The notes under the pieces were generated by a model. It worked only from the letters and a program-made list of their open reading frames with translations, was not told the origin of the DNA and did not search any database. 64,000 bases of DNA from Aequorivita echinoideorum (GTDB lineage: Bacteria > Bacteroidota > Bacteroidia > Flavobacteriales > Flavobacteriaceae): contig NZ_JAHCTB010000004.1 in NCBI RefSeq assembly GCF_018476645.1, forward strand, positions 62,001-126,000, in the 5' to 3' direction. Below are positions 8,327 through 18,414 of this stretch, piece by piece (position 1 is the first letter of the stretch; every line of letters begins with the position of its first letter). Position numbers and translations under genes: made by a program.

Positions 8327-8869
8327 ATGAAAAACATTCTAGTATTCAGCGGTAGTAATAGTAGCAGATCGATCAATCAAAAACTCATAAATTTTGCGGC
8401 ATCGCAAGTGGCTGGGTATACCATCAATAGCATAAAACTTATAGATTTTGAACTTCCCGTTTTTAGTGAAGATATAGAGAGGGAAAAAGGGTATTCCATA
8501 AATCTAAAAATGTTGATGAACAAGATAAAAGAGGCAGATGCACTCATTATCTCGGTCAATGAGCACAATAGTATGGTCTCCGCATTTTTCAAAAATGTGC
8601 TTGATTGGCTCTCCCGCTTGGATCGCAAATTTTTGGAAGGAAAGAAAATTCTTTTAATGAGTACTTCAAACGGTAAACGTGGAGGAGCATCAGCACTTGA
8701 ATACACAAAGAATAGTTTCGCACGTTTTGGAGGTGAGGTAGTTGAAAGTTTCAGCTTCCCTTCCTTTTCAGAAAATTTTTCAGAAGAAAAACAAAGCATT
8801 TCAAATGAATTGCTGTTACTGGGATTTATGGATGTACTCCAAAATTTCCTACACCAAATTGAACAGTAA
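8327..8869 (+). CDS. NAD(P)H-dependent FMN reductase family protein
   Basis: A 180-residue flavodoxin-like protein. The N-terminal beta-strand and phosphate-binding loop (ILVFSGSNSSRSINQKL) bind FMN. The segments EADALIISVNEHNSMVSAFFKNVLDWLSR and ILLMSTSNGKRGGASALEY match the NADPH-dependent FMN reductase family, in which E/N-H-N-S residues flank the isoalloxazine. It probably reduces FMN or a quinone or azo substrate with NAD(P)H in the cytoplasm. Its stop overlaps the pabB start by one base (TAATG), so the two genes are co-transcribed; the pairing may be positional rather than functional. Confidence 0.88.
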   Translation: MKNILVFSGSNSSRSINQKLINFAASQVAGYTINSIKLIDFELPVFSEDIEREKGYSINLKMLMNKIKEADALIISVNEHNSMVSAFFKNVLDWLSRLDRKFLEGKKILLMSTSNGKRGGASALEYTKNSFARFGGEVVESFSFPSFSENFSEEKQSISNELLLLGFMDVLQNFLHQIEQ

Positions 8870-10173
8870 TGCGTGCTTCGAAAATCCATTTCCTTTCTTT
8901 GGACGACACTCTGAAAAAAAAACTACTTGCTTGGGCACAACAATACAATGAAATTATTTGGCTGGATAGCAACGCACACGTGCACAAATATTCCCGGTAC
9001 GAAGCAATTTTGGCCGTTGATGCATTTACTTCGGTAAAAACCGATCAATTTGGAGCTTTCGATAAATTGAAAGAGTATCAAAGCATTACTACCGATTGGA
9101 TTTTTGGTTACCTTACATATGATTTGAAAAATGACGTTGAAAAACTTTCATCAAATAATTTTGATGGATTGGATTTTCCAGATCTTTATTTTTTTCAGCC
9201 GAAAAAAATTTTTCTATTTACCCACGATTCCGTGGAATTGCTATATTTAAACGTTGTTGCAGATAAAATGGACTCCGATTGGCAGGAAATTCTTCTTACA
9301 GAAATTCCAGAAATTTCAACTTCTGAAAAAAATCAGTTTAAAATTTGCGAGCGCACAACGAAGAAAACTTATTTGAAGAAAGTAAACCAAATGCTTCAAC
9401 ACATAAATCGTGGCGATATTTATGAAGCCAATCTGTGCCAAGAGTTTTTTTCGGAATTTGCATCAATAGATCCTTTTGCGATATTCTTCCATTTCAATGA
9501 AATTTCCAAAGCGCCATTTGCTGCATTTTTGAAACTCGATCACTATTTTGCTCTTTCGGCATCGCCCGAGCGTTACCTTAAAAAGGAAGGGAAAAATGTA
9601 ATCTCCCAGCCTATAAAAGGAACGGCAAAACGCCATAAAACAAATACCGAAGATGCCTTGACGGCTAAAAATCTGGCAGAAGACCCGAAAGAACGCAGCG
9701 AGAACATTATGATTACAGATCTGGTGCGTAACGACCTTTCCCGCTTTGCCGAAAAAGGAAGCGTTAACGTGGATGAACTTTGTAAAGTGTATACTTTTGA
9801 ACAGGTACACCAAATGATTTCTACCATTTCGTGTACCATTTCACCGCAAATCAATTCTGTCGAAATTTTGAGAAACACATTTCCTATGGGGAGTATGACC
9901 GGTGCTCCAAAGATTTCTGCGATGCAGATAATTGAGGAGTTAGAAGATTCCAAACGTGGACTTTACAGTGGAGCCATCGGCTATTTCAGCCCAGAAGCAG
10001 ATTTTGATTTCAATGTGGTTATACGAAGTATCCTGTATAATTCAAATAAAAAGTATATTAGTTTCTCTGTTGGTGGTGCCATTACCGCTTCTTCTATTGC
10101 CGAAAATGAATATCAGGAATGTCTTTTAAAAGCGAATGCAATGATGAAAGTTCTGGGCGCATCTTTTGATTAA
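8869..10173 (+). CDS. pabB: Aminodeoxychorismate synthase component I (PabB-like)
   Basis: A 434-residue chorismate-utilising enzyme that, with a PabA glutaminase, converts chorismate to 4-amino-4-deoxychorismate for folate synthesis. Conserved features are YLKKVNQMLQHINRGDIYEANLCQEF, the ASPERYLKKEG segment, QPIKGTAKR, the loop EDPKERSENIMITDLVRNDLSR and the C-terminal PMGSMTGAPKISAMQIIEELE and RGLYSGAIGYFSP. The PIKGTAKR motif is typical of PabB/TrpE; anthranilate synthase activity cannot be fully excluded, but no trp genes lie nearby. pabB and tilS often lie close together in this group; here two other genes sit between them. Confidence 0.88.
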   Translation: MRASKIHFLSLDDTLKKKLLAWAQQYNEIIWLDSNAHVHKYSRYEAILAVDAFTSVKTDQFGAFDKLKEYQSITTDWIFGYLTYDLKNDVEKLSSNNFDGLDFPDLYFFQPKKIFLFTHDSVELLYLNVVADKMDSDWQEILLTEIPEISTSEKNQFKICERTTKKTYLKKVNQMLQHINRGDIYEANLCQEFFSEFASIDPFAIFFHFNEISKAPFAAFLKLDHYFALSASPERYLKKEGKNVISQPIKGTAKRHKTNTEDALTAKNLAEDPKERSENIMITDLVRNDLSRFAEKGSVNVDELCKVYTFEQVHQMISTISCTISPQINSVEILRNTFPMGSMTGAPKISAMQIIEELEDSKRGLYSGAIGYFSPEADFDFNVVIRSILYNSNKKYISFSVGGAITASSIAENEYQECLLKANAMMKVLGASFD

Positions 10174-10201
10174 AAACTAATAAATCATATTTATTAGTTT
10201 T
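10173..10201. promoter_or_regulatory. 13-bp perfect inverted repeat after pabB
   Basis: The arms 10173-10185 and 10189-10201 are exact reverse complements (core ACTAATAAAT / ATTTATTAGT) with a three-base spacer. The element begins inside the pabB stop codon. It could be an AT-rich terminator (it ends in TTTT) or a dimeric operator; the right arm contains the first of three phased TATTAG copies found further downstream, which favours an operator. Confidence 0.6.
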
Positions 10202-10283
10202 ATTGCTTATAAATATATTTTATTAGCATTTTAGCTTATATAATAATTTTATTAGTTTAAATACCAATAAAGTGATATATTTG
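10192..10283 (+). promoter_or_regulatory. 29-bp phased TATTAG repeats and promoter of the SatD-like gene
   Basis: TATTAG(T/C) occurs at 10192, 10221 and 10250, exactly 29 bp apart. The first two 29-bp units agree at about 21 of 29 positions (shared GCTTATA core). The -7 element TATATTTG at 10276-10283 follows, 14 bases before the ATG at 10298, and the last TATTAG sits where a -33 element would lie. I infer a promoter covered by a tandem operator, possibly bound by the downstream gene's own HTH domain. Confidence 0.5.
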
Positions 10284-10297
10284 AAAAAAAAGGATAA

Positions 10298-10990
10298 ATG
10301 AAATATTCCGTTATTTCTGGTGATATTATTTCCTCAACGAGCTTGAGCAGTGCGGATCGTATTTTCGTGGAAGAAAAATTGGAGGAATTATTGACAGAGT
10401 TAAAAAATAGCTTCAATATTTATGGCCGAATTATTAAGGGCGATTATATTGAATGCGTGGTGCCAAAAGCGGAAGAAGGCCTACGGGTTGCCTTGGCGAT
10501 AAAAAGCTATATTAAGGCAATTCCGCTGGAAATTAAAACGTACCAAAAAGAAAAAAAGCGCGCAAAGCAATTCAAAATCCACGGAATAAGGCTGGCAATT
10601 GGCTATGGCGAATTGAGCCGTTTCAATGCCGAGGAAGGAATTATTGATGGGGAAGCCATTTACCTTTCCGGACGCGAAATCAGCGGAAGCTCAACGTATA
10701 ATAAAGAGCGGATTGTAATAAAAAACACATTGTTCTTCACTTCAAATTATGATGATTTCAATAGAAATTTTCAACCTATCCTTGCACTGATCGATGTTTT
10801 GATGACCAAGGCAACTTCCCGTCAATGCGAGGTGGTCTACCTTAAATTAATGGATTATCAAGAGGAACAGATCGCAAAAAAACTCGGGATCGGGCAATCT
10901 GCAGTCAATCAGCATTCCACGAGCGTTGGCTGGAACGCGCTGGATGAAGCAGTGCGCTATTTTAATCACGTAATCTCCAACGCAAATTGA
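10298..10990 (+). CDS. SatD-like protein with C-terminal helix-turn-helix
   Basis: A 230-residue protein. The N-terminal region (YSVISGDIISSTSLSSADRIFVEEKLEELL ... YGRIIKGDYIECVVPKAEEGLRVALAIKSYI ... HGIRLAIGYGELS) matches the SatD family. The C-terminal ~60 residues (LMDYQEEQIAKKLGIGQSAVNQHSTSVGWNALDEAVRYF) form a sigma-region-4-like HTH. It overlaps the start of a DUF3307 membrane protein, and SatD/DUF3307 pairs are a recurring gene couple in Firmicutes and Bacteroidota. Function is not established; autoregulation through the upstream 29-bp repeats is my inference. Confidence 0.7.
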   Translation: MKYSVISGDIISSTSLSSADRIFVEEKLEELLTELKNSFNIYGRIIKGDYIECVVPKAEEGLRVALAIKSYIKAIPLEIKTYQKEKKRAKQFKIHGIRLAIGYGELSRFNAEEGIIDGEAIYLSGREISGSSTYNKERIVIKNTLFFTSNYDDFNRNFQPILALIDVLMTKATSRQCEVVYLKLMDYQEEQIAKKLGIGQSAVNQHSTSVGWNALDEAVRYFNHVISNAN

Positions 10991-11694
10991 TGGACTTTAA
11001 AACATTTTTATTGCTTCAGTTTTTGGCCCATTTGTGCTTGGATTATTTTTTTCAAACAGATAAACTTGCACAGAATAAAAATTCCATAGGTTTCAAAAGC
11101 AATTTCTTGTACTGGCACGCTTTGTTGTGTTTTGGGCTATCTTGGTTGTTTTCACTTCAATTTGATTTTTTGTGGGGCGCAGCAATTATTGGCGCGACAC
11201 ATTTTATAATTGATGGTTTCAAAAAAAATCTGTGCAACAGTAATCTGCTCGGAAAATATGCATTCTTTATAGATCAAGCCCTGCATCTACTGGTTTTGTT
11301 CATCGTTGCATTCTTTTTCGATAAATTTCAGGGAATAAACCCTACTGTACATATTTCATTTAATTTTAAATATTTATTGATTATTACTGCCTATTTGGTT
11401 TGCTTAAAACCGGCCAATATTTTTATAAAGGAAGTTTTTTCTAGCACAAATATTATGGTGAGCAGTGATAATGAGATGCCAAATGCCGGTAAGGTAATTG
11501 GTATGTTGGAACGTATATTAACACTTACATTCATCATTGTTTCCCAGTACTCCGCCGTTGGATTTCTCATAGCTGCAAAATCCATTTTACGTTACGGTAA
11601 TAATGAAACCCTCAAAACCGAATATGTACTAATTGGCACAATGCTCAGTTTCGGAATTGCCGTAATCACCGGGATAATCATTAATCTCTTCTAA
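10990..11694 (+). CDS. DUF3307 membrane protein
   Basis: A 234-residue multi-pass membrane protein. The N-terminal segment (TFLLLQFLAHLCLDYFFQTDKLAQNKNSIGFKSNFLYWHALLCFGLSWLF ... IIGATHFIIDGFKK) carries the histidines and aspartates typical of DUF3307 (HLCLDYFFQ, YWHALL, THFIIDGFK). About six hydrophobic helices follow, including one at the extreme C-terminus. I use the ATG at 10990, which shares a base with the TGA of the SatD-like gene; a TTG one codon earlier is also possible. The conserved H/D residues suggest metal or lipid chemistry, but no activity is known. Confidence 0.75.
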   Translation: MDFKTFLLLQFLAHLCLDYFFQTDKLAQNKNSIGFKSNFLYWHALLCFGLSWLFSLQFDFLWGAAIIGATHFIIDGFKKNLCNSNLLGKYAFFIDQALHLLVLFIVAFFFDKFQGINPTVHISFNFKYLLIITAYLVCLKPANIFIKEVFSSTNIMVSSDNEMPNAGKVIGMLERILTLTFIIVSQYSAVGFLIAAKSILRYGNNETLKTEYVLIGTMLSFGIAVITGIIINLF

Positions 11695-11703
11695 AATGTA
11701 ATT

Positions 11704-13029
11704 GTGGAACTACAAGCTATTTTGAAAAGAAATATTGACGAAAACTTTCCATTTCTGAAAGAAAAAAAACTGCTGATTGCCTGTAGCGGCGGACTCGATA
11801 GTACGGTTTTGGCATATTTGATGAAAAGTTTGGAATTTCAAATTGCCTTGGCACATTGTAATTTTTCGCTTCGCGGAAAAGAAAGTGACGGGGATGAAAT
11901 GTTTACAGTAGGGCTGGCAAAAAAAATGGAAATCCCAGTTTTTGCCGAAACGTTTGAAACAAAAAAATACGCAGCGGAAAATAAAGTTTCAACACAAATG
12001 GCAGCGCGCGACCTTCGCTATCATTGGTTTGGAGAAATTTTGAAAAATTTTGGATATGATTATGTATTGACTGCCCACCATTTGGATGACGACTTGGAAA
12101 CATTTCTGATAAATCTTTCGCGAGGTAGCGGCCTTCAAGGTCTTACGGGAATTCCCTTTCAAAATGAGAAAATCATTCGACCTTTTTTAAATGTCTCAAG
12201 GGAAGAAATTTTTGAATATGCCAAAGAAAATAAAATTTCCTGGCGAGAGGATAGTAGCAATGCGAAACCGGATTATCTGCGAAACAAATTAAGGCTGGAT
12301 GTTATTCCTCAATACAAGGAAGCGGCAAATTCATTATTGCGCAACTTTCAGAAATCACGGCAGAATTTGCGCGCATCACAGCATTTGGTTGAGGATTATA
12401 TGGCGCTTGTCTATAAACTTATTATTGCCGAAACTGCCGATGGTTACAGCATAAATATTGAAAAATTACAGGAATTGCCACATCCGCGCGCTATTCTTTT
12501 TGAGCTTTTATCCGGTTTTGGATTTACAGCTTGGGAAGATGTTTATAATCTATTGGAAGCGCAAACCGGGAAACGGGTCTTTTCTGAAACGCACCAACTT
12601 TTAAAAAACAGAGACCTATTATTCCTTTCTGAGATTTCTTCCGAAGAAAATTTTTCTGAATTTGAAATTTCAAAAGAAACACCCGAAATCAGTGAGCCCA
12701 TTCGCCTAAAATTTGAAACTGAAAAGTATATTGGTGAGACTGAAAAGAACATTGCACATTTTGATTTTCATAAACTAAAATTTCCATTAAAGCTAAGAAA
12801 ATGGCAGGAAGGAGACCAGTTTCAACCTTTCGGGATGAAGGGAAAAAAGAAATTGAGCAAATTCTTCAAAGATGAAAAGCTATCTTTGTCACAAAAGGAT
12901 AAAATTTGGCTTCTTACCAGCAACAATCAAGTTATTTGGGTAATTGGCCACAGGATGGACGAACGTTTTAAGGTGACGGAAACCACTTCAGAAATATTCA
13001 AAATAACTTATTTTAAAGAGAAAAAATAA
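11704..13029 (+). CDS. tilS: tRNA(Ile)-lysidine synthetase
   Basis: A 441-residue enzyme that ligates lysine to C34 of tRNA-Ile(CAU) using ATP, an essential step in decoding AUA. The PP-loop SGGLDST (residues 28-34) binds ATP. LAHCNFSLRGKESDGDE, TAHHLDDDLETFLINLSRGSGLQGLTGI and the RNA-binding segment WREDSSNAKPDYLRNKLRLDVIP are characteristic, and the C-terminal TilS domain (FPLKLRKWQEGDQFQPFGMKGKKKLSKFFKDEKLS) is complete. The start is GTG; the nearby ATG at 11697 is followed immediately by TAA. The stop overlaps the next ATG by one base. Confidence 0.95.
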   Translation: MELQAILKRNIDENFPFLKEKKLLIACSGGLDSTVLAYLMKSLEFQIALAHCNFSLRGKESDGDEMFTVGLAKKMEIPVFAETFETKKYAAENKVSTQMAARDLRYHWFGEILKNFGYDYVLTAHHLDDDLETFLINLSRGSGLQGLTGIPFQNEKIIRPFLNVSREEIFEYAKENKISWREDSSNAKPDYLRNKLRLDVIPQYKEAANSLLRNFQKSRQNLRASQHLVEDYMALVYKLIIAETADGYSINIEKLQELPHPRAILFELLSGFGFTAWEDVYNLLEAQTGKRVFSETHQLLKNRDLLFLSEISSEENFSEFEISKETPEISEPIRLKFETEKYIGETEKNIAHFDFHKLKFPLKLRKWQEGDQFQPFGMKGKKKLSKFFKDEKLSLSQKDKIWLLTSNNQVIWVIGHRMDERFKVTETTSEIFKITYFKEKK

Positions 13030-14870
13030 TGAGACAAATAAAATTGGTTTTCGCGTTTTTATTGATTTTCAATCTAGCGACTGCGCAGGATGAAAATTTT
13101 GTAAAGGAAAATTACACAAAAACAGAAACCACGATTACTATGCGCGACGGAATAAAATTGTTTACCGTAATCTATGCGCCGAAGGATACTTCAAAGAAAT
13201 ATCCCATACTTTTCCAGAGAACACCCTACAGCTGCCAGCCTTATGGCGAAGATCAATTTCGGTCAAAAATTGGTCCCAATGAATTTTTAATGAAAGAGGG
13301 AAATATTGTCGTGTACCAAGATGTACGCGGTCGTTGGGCAAGTGAAGGCGTTTATGATAATATGCGTGCGTACATTCCCAACAAAAAGGGAAAGCAGGTT
13401 GATGAAGCAAGCGATACGTATGATTCTATTGAATGGCTGGTAAAAAATGTAAAGAATAATAATGGAAATGTGGGCATTTGGGGCATAAGTTACCCAGGAT
13501 TTTACGCTACATATTCGTTGCTGGATTCTCATCCGGCATTGAAAGCTGTTTCGCCACAGGCCTGCATAGGCGATTTCTTTTTTGATGATTTTCACCACAA
13601 TGGCGCATATTTATTGAGCTATTGGCGCGCAACAGCCTTATTTGGTTATGAAAAAACAAAACCTGTGAAGGAAGATTGGTATCAATTTCCGGAGTTGGGA
13701 TCAAAGGATCAATATCAGTTTTTTTTGGATGCTGGGCCTTTGTCAAATCTGGATAAATATTACAAAGAGGACAATGTTTTTTGGCAACAATTGAAAAAAC
13801 ATCCCAATTATGATGAATTCTGGGAAAGCCGAGGCATAATTCAGCATTTGGAAAACATTAAACCAGCGGTAATGGTCGTTGGTGGGCTATTTGATGCAGA
13901 AGATCTGTATGGTCCGTTTGAAACATATAAAAATATTGAAAAACGAAGCAACAATTACAACACTTTGGTTTTTGGACCGTGGAGCCACGGTGATTGGTCA
14001 AGAACCAAAGTTAGGCAGGCCATTGGCAATGTGTATTTTGGGGACAATATTTCTTTGAATTATCAAAAAAACGTGGAAACTAAATTCTTCAATCATTTTC
14101 TAAAAAATAATGGGAAAGGAAATAGCGGTTTACCGGAAGCCTATGTTTTTGACACCGGAACAAAAGAATGGAAATCTTTTGAACAGTGGCCACCAGAGCA
14201 GACTGAAAAGAAAACCTATTTTCTGCAAAGCAATCAAAAGCTTGCTGAGAGCGCAAGTAATACCACAACTTTTGAAGAATTTGTTAGTGATCCCAAAAAG
14301 CCAGTTCCATATTCTGAGGATATAAAAATGGTTTTCACACCCAGAAAATATATGACGGATGACCAACGTTTTGCGGCACGCCGTACAGATGTGTTGGTAT
14401 TCGAAACCCCGATTTTAGAAAAGGACATTACAATGGCTGGAGAAATTTTGGCAAAGCTGAATGTTTCAACTACGGGCACAGATGCAGATTGGGTAGTAAA
14501 GGTGATAGATGTATTGCCGAATGATGCCGAAGATTTTCCTGAAACCCAAGAATATTTAAAAATGGGAAATTACCACATGATGGTGCGCAGTGAGATCTTG
14601 CGCGGGCGTTTCAGGAATAGCTTCAGCAATCCGGAAGCTTTTGTTCCCAATGAAAAAACCGATGTAAATATAAAGCTTCAGGACATTAACCATACATTTA
14701 AAGCAGGACATAAAATTCAGCTACAGATACAGAGTACATGGTTTCCTTTGATCGATTTAAATCCACAAACCTTTGTTCCGAATATTTTTGAAGCCAAAGA
14801 GGAAGATTTCAAAAAACAAACCCACAGGGTTTATAACGATTCTTCCATTGAATTTACAGTGCTGAAGTAA
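13029..14870 (+). CDS. Secreted CocE/NonD family alpha/beta-hydrolase
   Basis: A 613-residue exported protein with a signal peptide (MRQIKLVFAFLLIFNLATAQ). An X-Pro dipeptidyl-peptidase S15-type catalytic domain carries the nucleophile elbow GIWGISYPGFYAT (Ser in GISYPG), the acid in MVVGGLFDAEDLYG and the catalytic His in FGPWSHGDW. The C-terminal CocE/NonD jelly-roll follows (ITMAGEILAKLNVSTTGTDADWVVKVIDVLP ... NHTFKAGHKIQLQIQSTWFP). Family members hydrolyse acyl-amide or ester bonds (glutaryl-7-ACA acylase, cocaine esterase, alpha-amino-acid ester hydrolase); the substrate cannot be told. It is translationally coupled to tilS and followed by a terminator. Confidence 0.9.
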   Translation: MRQIKLVFAFLLIFNLATAQDENFVKENYTKTETTITMRDGIKLFTVIYAPKDTSKKYPILFQRTPYSCQPYGEDQFRSKIGPNEFLMKEGNIVVYQDVRGRWASEGVYDNMRAYIPNKKGKQVDEASDTYDSIEWLVKNVKNNNGNVGIWGISYPGFYATYSLLDSHPALKAVSPQACIGDFFFDDFHHNGAYLLSYWRATALFGYEKTKPVKEDWYQFPELGSKDQYQFFLDAGPLSNLDKYYKEDNVFWQQLKKHPNYDEFWESRGIIQHLENIKPAVMVVGGLFDAEDLYGPFETYKNIEKRSNNYNTLVFGPWSHGDWSRTKVRQAIGNVYFGDNISLNYQKNVETKFFNHFLKNNGKGNSGLPEAYVFDTGTKEWKSFEQWPPEQTEKKTYFLQSNQKLAESASNTTTFEEFVSDPKKPVPYSEDIKMVFTPRKYMTDDQRFAARRTDVLVFETPILEKDITMAGEILAKLNVSTTGTDADWVVKVIDVLPNDAEDFPETQEYLKMGNYHMMVRSEILRGRFRNSFSNPEAFVPNEKTDVNIKLQDINHTFKAGHKIQLQIQSTWFPLIDLNPQTFVPNIFEAKEEDFKKQTHRVYNDSSIEFTVLK

Positions 14871-14894
14871 TAGATTAGGGAAGGCCAAAAAATA

Positions 14895-14921
14895 AATTTC
14901 CCGGCCATTGGCCGGGAAATT
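14895..14921. terminator. Bidirectional-looking terminator after the hydrolase gene
   Basis: A perfect 12-bp stem, AATTTCCCGGCC and GGCCGGGAAATT, with the loop ATT lies 25 bases after the stop at 14870. The A/T flanks allow termination from either side. Confidence 0.85.
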
Positions 14922-15439
14922 ATTAACAAACCTAACTTAGTAAACTTTAAAATTGCACTGAGATTATTTTCTATCCCCACAAAAAATAGTCTGCAGTACA
15001 CTATCCACTAATTCTATGTTTCAAATATAGCATGCTAATTGCACCTATACTATACGTACATGCACGTATTTTTTAGTTACGGATCAATTTTTTTCTATCC
15101 ATGCCGTCATATCCTATAACATATAGTAAACAAAGACCTTCACGGAGATTTTCTACATAAATTTAATAATCAAATACTTAGTTTTGAATTATTTGAATCA
15201 ACTTTCTTGTAGTATAATAGAAGTAAATCTCATCCCAATTCTTATTCAAACTAAAATATTTTTGAGTAGGAACAGGATAAATGGACAATTTATAATTGAT
15301 AATTTTAGAGGTAAGTTACATACGTATTCAAACATTTAATATATTTTTTCTGCACATTTTTCATTAAAATATAAACCGAAAACGTTATAGTAATTATAAC
15401 TGATTGTACAAACTCCAATAATGTAGTAGCTTTACAACA
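14922..15439. other. Non-coding gap before pfkA
   Basis: This very AT-rich ~520-base stretch has no credible gene. Two small inverted repeats are visible: ATACGT-N6-ACGTAT at 15052-15069 and GTTATA-N5-TATAAC at 15385-15401, the latter within 60 bases of the pfkA start. Either could be a regulator site; I see no clean TAnnTTTG element, only TAGCTTTA near 15427. Confidence 0.5.
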
Positions 15440-16426
15440 ATGAGCGAAAAAATTAAAAAAATTGGAGTACTTACCAGTGGCGGTGATGCTCCGGGAATGA
15501 ACGCTGCCATCCGTGCCGTTGTGCGTTCGTGTGCTTTTCATAAATTGGATTGCGTGGGTATTTTTCGAGGCTATGAAGGTCTCATGGAGGCGGATTTCAA
15601 ACCGCTGGATGCACGATCCGTAAAAAATATTATCAATCGTGGTGGCACTTTTTTAAAATCGGCACGTTCCCAAAAATTCCGAACTGCAGACGGTCGAAAA
15701 TTGGCATACAAAAATCTCAAGGAAGCTAACATTGATGCCTTAGTTGTTATAGGCGGTGACGGAACTTTTGCGGGCGCCTCCGTTTTCAACGAAGAATTTG
15801 ATTTTCCAATTGTAGGATTGCCGGGTACCATAGATAATGACATAAATGGAACTGACTACACTATTGGTTACGACACCGCGCTGAACACTGTGGTTGAGGC
15901 TATTGACAAAATTCGGGATACGGCAAATTCTCACAACAGATTATTTTTAGTGGAAGTCATGGGTCGCGATGCCGGAGACATTGCCCTTAATGCCGGAATA
16001 GGCGCAGGAGCTGAGGAAATTTTAATTCCTGAACAGGATATGGGTAAGGATAGACTCGTGGAATCACTTAGAAAAAGCAAACTATCCGGGAAAACTTCGA
16101 GCATTATTGTTGTCTCGGAAGGCGATCAAATTGGGAAAAATATTTTTGAGCTTGCAGAATATATAGAAAATAACCTCACAGCATATGAAGTTCGTGTTAC
16201 TGTACTTGGCCACATTCAGCGTGGCGGATCTCCCAGTTGTTATGACAGGGTCTTGGCCAGCAGGTTAGGAGTGGGTGCCGTAGATGCGCTCATAAATGGT
16301 GAAAGCGATGTAATGATTGGCATTGTCCACAACAAAATTACTTCGGTTCTATTTAAAAATACAGTAAAAACGAAACACAAAATTGATTTGGAATTAATTC
16401 GAGTTGCTGATATTATTTCAATATAA
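15440..16426 (+). CDS. pfkA: ATP-dependent 6-phosphofructokinase
   Basis: A 328-residue PfkA that phosphorylates fructose 6-phosphate to fructose 1,6-bisphosphate. Visible motifs are TSGGDAPGMNAAIRAVVR (ATP loop, 12-29), GGDGTFAGA (105-113), the catalytic PGTIDNDI (D132 and D134), the substrate loop EVMGRDAGDIAL and the C-terminal LGHIQRGGSPSCYDRVLASRLG. Length and motifs match bacterial ATP-PFKs rather than PPi-PFKs. It is the first gene of a run pfkA-gapA-kinase-pgi, which puts several upper- and mid-glycolytic steps together. Confidence 0.95.
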   Translation: MSEKIKKIGVLTSGGDAPGMNAAIRAVVRSCAFHKLDCVGIFRGYEGLMEADFKPLDARSVKNIINRGGTFLKSARSQKFRTADGRKLAYKNLKEANIDALVVIGGDGTFAGASVFNEEFDFPIVGLPGTIDNDINGTDYTIGYDTALNTVVEAIDKIRDTANSHNRLFLVEVMGRDAGDIALNAGIGAGAEEILIPEQDMGKDRLVESLRKSKLSGKTSSIIVVSEGDQIGKNIFELAEYIENNLTAYEVRVTVLGHIQRGGSPSCYDRVLASRLGVGAVDALINGESDVMIGIVHNKITSVLFKNTVKTKHKIDLELIRVADIISI

Positions 16427-16459
16427 TATTCAATTTTTGAATTTTCCGAAACTGAATAA

Positions 16460-17470
<1,011 letters not shown>

Positions 17471-17473
17471 AAT

Positions 17474-18337
17474 ATGATTTTAATTGCAGACGGTGGATCC
17501 ACAAAATGCGATTGGGTCCTGATGGATTCACACGGTGAAGTTATACTAAAAACCAGAACGCGCGGCCTGAATCCGTCTGTTGTTCCGCAGGATGATCTTT
17601 ATGAACGCGTTCGCGAAAATGAAGATTTACAATCCATATTTGAAAAAATTGATCAAGTGGACTTTTATGGCGCTGGAACAGGTACCAAAACACCCCGACA
17701 AATTTTGACGAATGTTATTGCAGAAATTTTTCCCAACGCAAAGGTTTTGGTTCAGGAAGATTTGGAGGCGGCAGTTTACGCAGCAACTACAGAACCTGGC
17801 ATCGTCTGTATTATTGGAACCGGCAGCAATAGTTGTTATTTTGATGGAAAAGAAATCCATGCTCCAGTTCCATCCTTGGGATTTATTTTGATGGATGAAG
17901 CCAGCGGAAATTATTTCGGAAAAAGATTGATCCGTGATTATTTCTATGGAAAAATGCCATCACAATTGGTCGCTAGTTTTGAACAGCGATTTAATCTGGA
18001 TCCAGATAGCATCAAAATGAATCTTTATAAAAAACCCAATCCCAACACCTATTTGGCGTCTTTTGCTGAATTCATTTTCACTTCAGAAGAGGTGAACGGT
18101 TATTTTTATAAACTTATAAGCGAGGGGATGACCAATTTTATTGAGCATAGAATTCTCAGTTTTAAGGAAGCGCAGCATGTACCAATTCATTTTATTGGTT
18201 CCATTGCACATTTTTCGGAAGATATAATTCGGGATGCGATGAAGCCGTACCGACTCCAGTTGGGCAATATTGTACGAAGGCCCATAGATGGACTAATCAA
18301 TTATTATAAAGTACAAATTTCAAATAACAAACTGTAA
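17474..18337 (+). CDS. BadF/BadG-type N-acetylglucosamine kinase family protein
   Basis: A 287-residue ASKHA-fold ATPase. PHOSPHATE-1 is ILIADGGSTKCDWVLMD, PHOSPHATE-2-like is EPGIVCIIGTGSNSCYFDG, and the ADENOSINE-type loop is VPIHFIGSIAHFSEDII; GFILMDEASGNYFGKRLIRDYF is typical of the GlcNAc-kinase subgroup common in Bacteroidota. Probable reaction: ATP-dependent phosphorylation of an amino sugar, perhaps during cell-wall recycling. Its position between gapA and pgi suggests that amino-sugar carbon is fed into glycolysis, but substrate is inference. Confidence 0.82.
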   Translation: MILIADGGSTKCDWVLMDSHGEVILKTRTRGLNPSVVPQDDLYERVRENEDLQSIFEKIDQVDFYGAGTGTKTPRQILTNVIAEIFPNAKVLVQEDLEAAVYAATTEPGIVCIIGTGSNSCYFDGKEIHAPVPSLGFILMDEASGNYFGKRLIRDYFYGKMPSQLVASFEQRFNLDPDSIKMNLYKKPNPNTYLASFAEFIFTSEEVNGYFYKLISEGMTNFIEHRILSFKEAQHVPIHFIGSIAHFSEDIIRDAMKPYRLQLGNIVRRPIDGLINYYKVQISNNKL

Positions 18338-18414
18338 AAGGAAATTCAAAAAACATATAACATAGCAACTTTATAAATTTTGAATTTTCCACTTTAAAAT
18401 CATAAATCAAAATA

